Shown here: positions 12,194 to 12,968 of the stretch, piece by piece
Numbering within the stretch: position 1 is the first letter of the stretch
Layout: every line of letters starts with the position of its first letter
From: Candidatus Pelagibacter sp.
GTDB lineage: Bacteria; Pseudomonadota; Alphaproteobacteria; Pelagibacterales; Pelagibacteraceae
Reading direction: 5' to 3'
NCBI GenBank assembly: GCA_002704185.1
Contig: PAFP01000028.1
Span: 1-12,968, forward strand
Length of the DNA stretch: 12,968 bases
Program-made: the position numbers and the translations under genes
The notes under the pieces: generated by a model
The model's input: only the letters and a program-made list of their open reading frames with translations
Databases searched by the model: none
What the model was told of the DNA's origin: nothing

Positions 12194-12968
12194 TTTTTTT
12201 CAAATAATACTTATTAAAAATTTTTTGCATAACTTTTCTTGCAATTGGCGCCGCTTTTGAAGACCCAGACCCTCCGTGATCAATTACAACAGATATATTA
12301 AATTTTGGATCTTTAACAGGACCATAACCTACAAATAGTGAGTGGTCTCTGAATTTCCATGGAAGATCTTTGTTTTTTATATTCCTCAATCTTTGTAACT
12401 CTGTAATTTTTCTCACTTGTGATGTTCCAGTTTTGCCTGCATATAAATATTTACCTTCAATCCTTGACCTATAAGATGTTCCTCCATATTGATTTGTAGA
12501 GGAAAATAATGAGTCCATAATTAATTTTAAATCATCAGAGTCAAAAATTATTTTCTCATTTAATATTTTTGGCTCTTCTGTTTTAAAAAGTGTAGAAGTT
12601 ACTTTATAACCACCGTTAGATAATTGAGTCATCATTTTACATAACTGAATTGGTGTAGTTTGAATATAACCTTGACCAATACCAGTAATAATAGTTTCGC
12701 CTAAATACCATGTCTCACCAACATATTTTTTTTTCCATTTAGTACTTGGTACGACACCTTTCTTTTCTTCAATAAATCCGTCAAATACATATTGACCAAG
12801 TCCAAAACGTTTCGCTGTTTCATTTAATCTATCTACACCTAGCAATCTGGCAACTTCATAGAAATAAATATCACATGACTCACTTATGGCTTTTTTTAAA
12901 TTAACTACACCATGACCATTTTCTTTCCAACAATGATATTTTTGACCAAAATATTCTGTGGACTCCTT
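12186..12968 (-). CDS. mrdA: penicillin-binding protein 2, C-terminal part (5' end beyond window)
   Basis: The reading frame is open to the window edge without a stop, giving 260 visible residues of the transpeptidase domain. The N-terminal anchor, dimerisation domain and S-x-x-K nucleophile lie outside. Reading in from the edge, Y-H-C-W-K-E-N-G-H-G (11-20) and the second motif S-C-D-I-Y-F-Y (31-37; PBP2 proteins carry S-x-D instead of S-x-N) are followed by the third motif K-T-G-T at 179-182. A TTG at 12845 in the same frame is internal, since conserved PBP2 sequence continues upstream of it. PBP2 cross-links the glycan made by RodA at the periplasmic face during cell elongation. The stop overlaps the rodA start by eight bases, the usual mrdA-rodA arrangement. 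Confidence 0.95.
   Translation of the reverse strand, partial: KESTEYFGQKYHCWKENGHGVVNLKKAISESCDIYFYEVARLLGVDRLNETAKRFGLGQYVFDGFIEEKKGVVPSTKWKKKYVGETWYLGETIITGIGQGYIQTTPIQLCKMMTQLSNGGYKVTSTLFKTEEPKILNEKIIFDSDDLKLIMDSLFSSTNQYGGTSYRSRIEGKYLYAGKTGTSQVRKITELQRLRNIKNKDLPWKFRDHSLFVGYGPVKDPKFNISVVIDHGGSGSSKAAPIARKVMQKIFNKYYLKKNV

Noticed and set aside
12843..12845. TTG at 12845 as the start of a 219-residue PBP2 protein
   Set aside because: Translation of the upstream bases to the window edge gives the conserved PBP2 block with H-C-W-K and S-C-D-I-Y-F-Y, so the gene continues past the edge.

Overview
The window is very AT-rich and gene-dense. It has tiny or overlapping gene junctions, few Shine-Dalgarno sites and no RNA genes or mobile elements. 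Together with the protein flavour (K/N/I-rich versions of proteobacterial families) this suggests a streamlined marine alphaproteobacterium of the SAR11/Pelagibacter type. That assignment is an inference from style and gene content, not from a marker gene.

Left part (1-7343), mainly surface-sugar metabolism. After about 160 non-coding bases there is a minus-strand DUF2784 membrane protein (164-532). Divergent from it is a plus-strand run: a WecG/TagA/CpsF-type glycosyltransferase (605-1336), GDP-mannose 4,6-dehydratase gmd (1401-2435) and GDP-L-fucose synthase fcl (2435-3370, TAATG-coupled to gmd). Then come a 68-residue unrecognised membrane protein (3479-3685), a flavodoxin-fold NAD(P)H oxidoreductase (3713-4321), a membrane-anchored coiled-coil plus glucose/sorbosone-dehydrogenase-like propeller (4379-5737), and a TTG-started fusion of a formyltransferase-like domain to a GINT1-N-type propeller (5739-7343). 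Gmd plus Fcl turn GDP-mannose into GDP-L-fucose. The glycosyltransferase, the formyltransferase fusion and possibly the later methyltransferase would use or modify sugars for a lipopolysaccharide or exopolysaccharide. The sugar-nucleotide supply, most transferases and any flippase are outside the window.

Middle part (7344-9401). A minus-strand pair, a MazG-like nucleotide pyrophosphohydrolase (8282-8653) followed by a SAM-dependent methyltransferase (7344-8273), meets the left run stop-to-stop with no gap. The thiol-disulfide transporter CcdA (8688-9401) is divergent from the MazG gene across only 34 bases.

Right part (9398-12968), all minus strand, cell-wall elongation plus passengers. In transcription order these are penicillin-binding protein 2 mrdA (5' end beyond the window edge), rodA (8-base overlap), a bactofilin, a 77-residue DUF6356-like protein and an EamA/DMT-type transporter. 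PBP2 and RodA form the transpeptidase/glycosyltransferase core of the elongasome, and a bactofilin scaffold beside them fits a role in cell shape.

The most unusual item is the 4379-7343 pair: an anchored dehydrogenase-like propeller directly followed, one base later, by a two-domain formyltransferase/propeller fusion whose catalytic Asn appears replaced by Ser.
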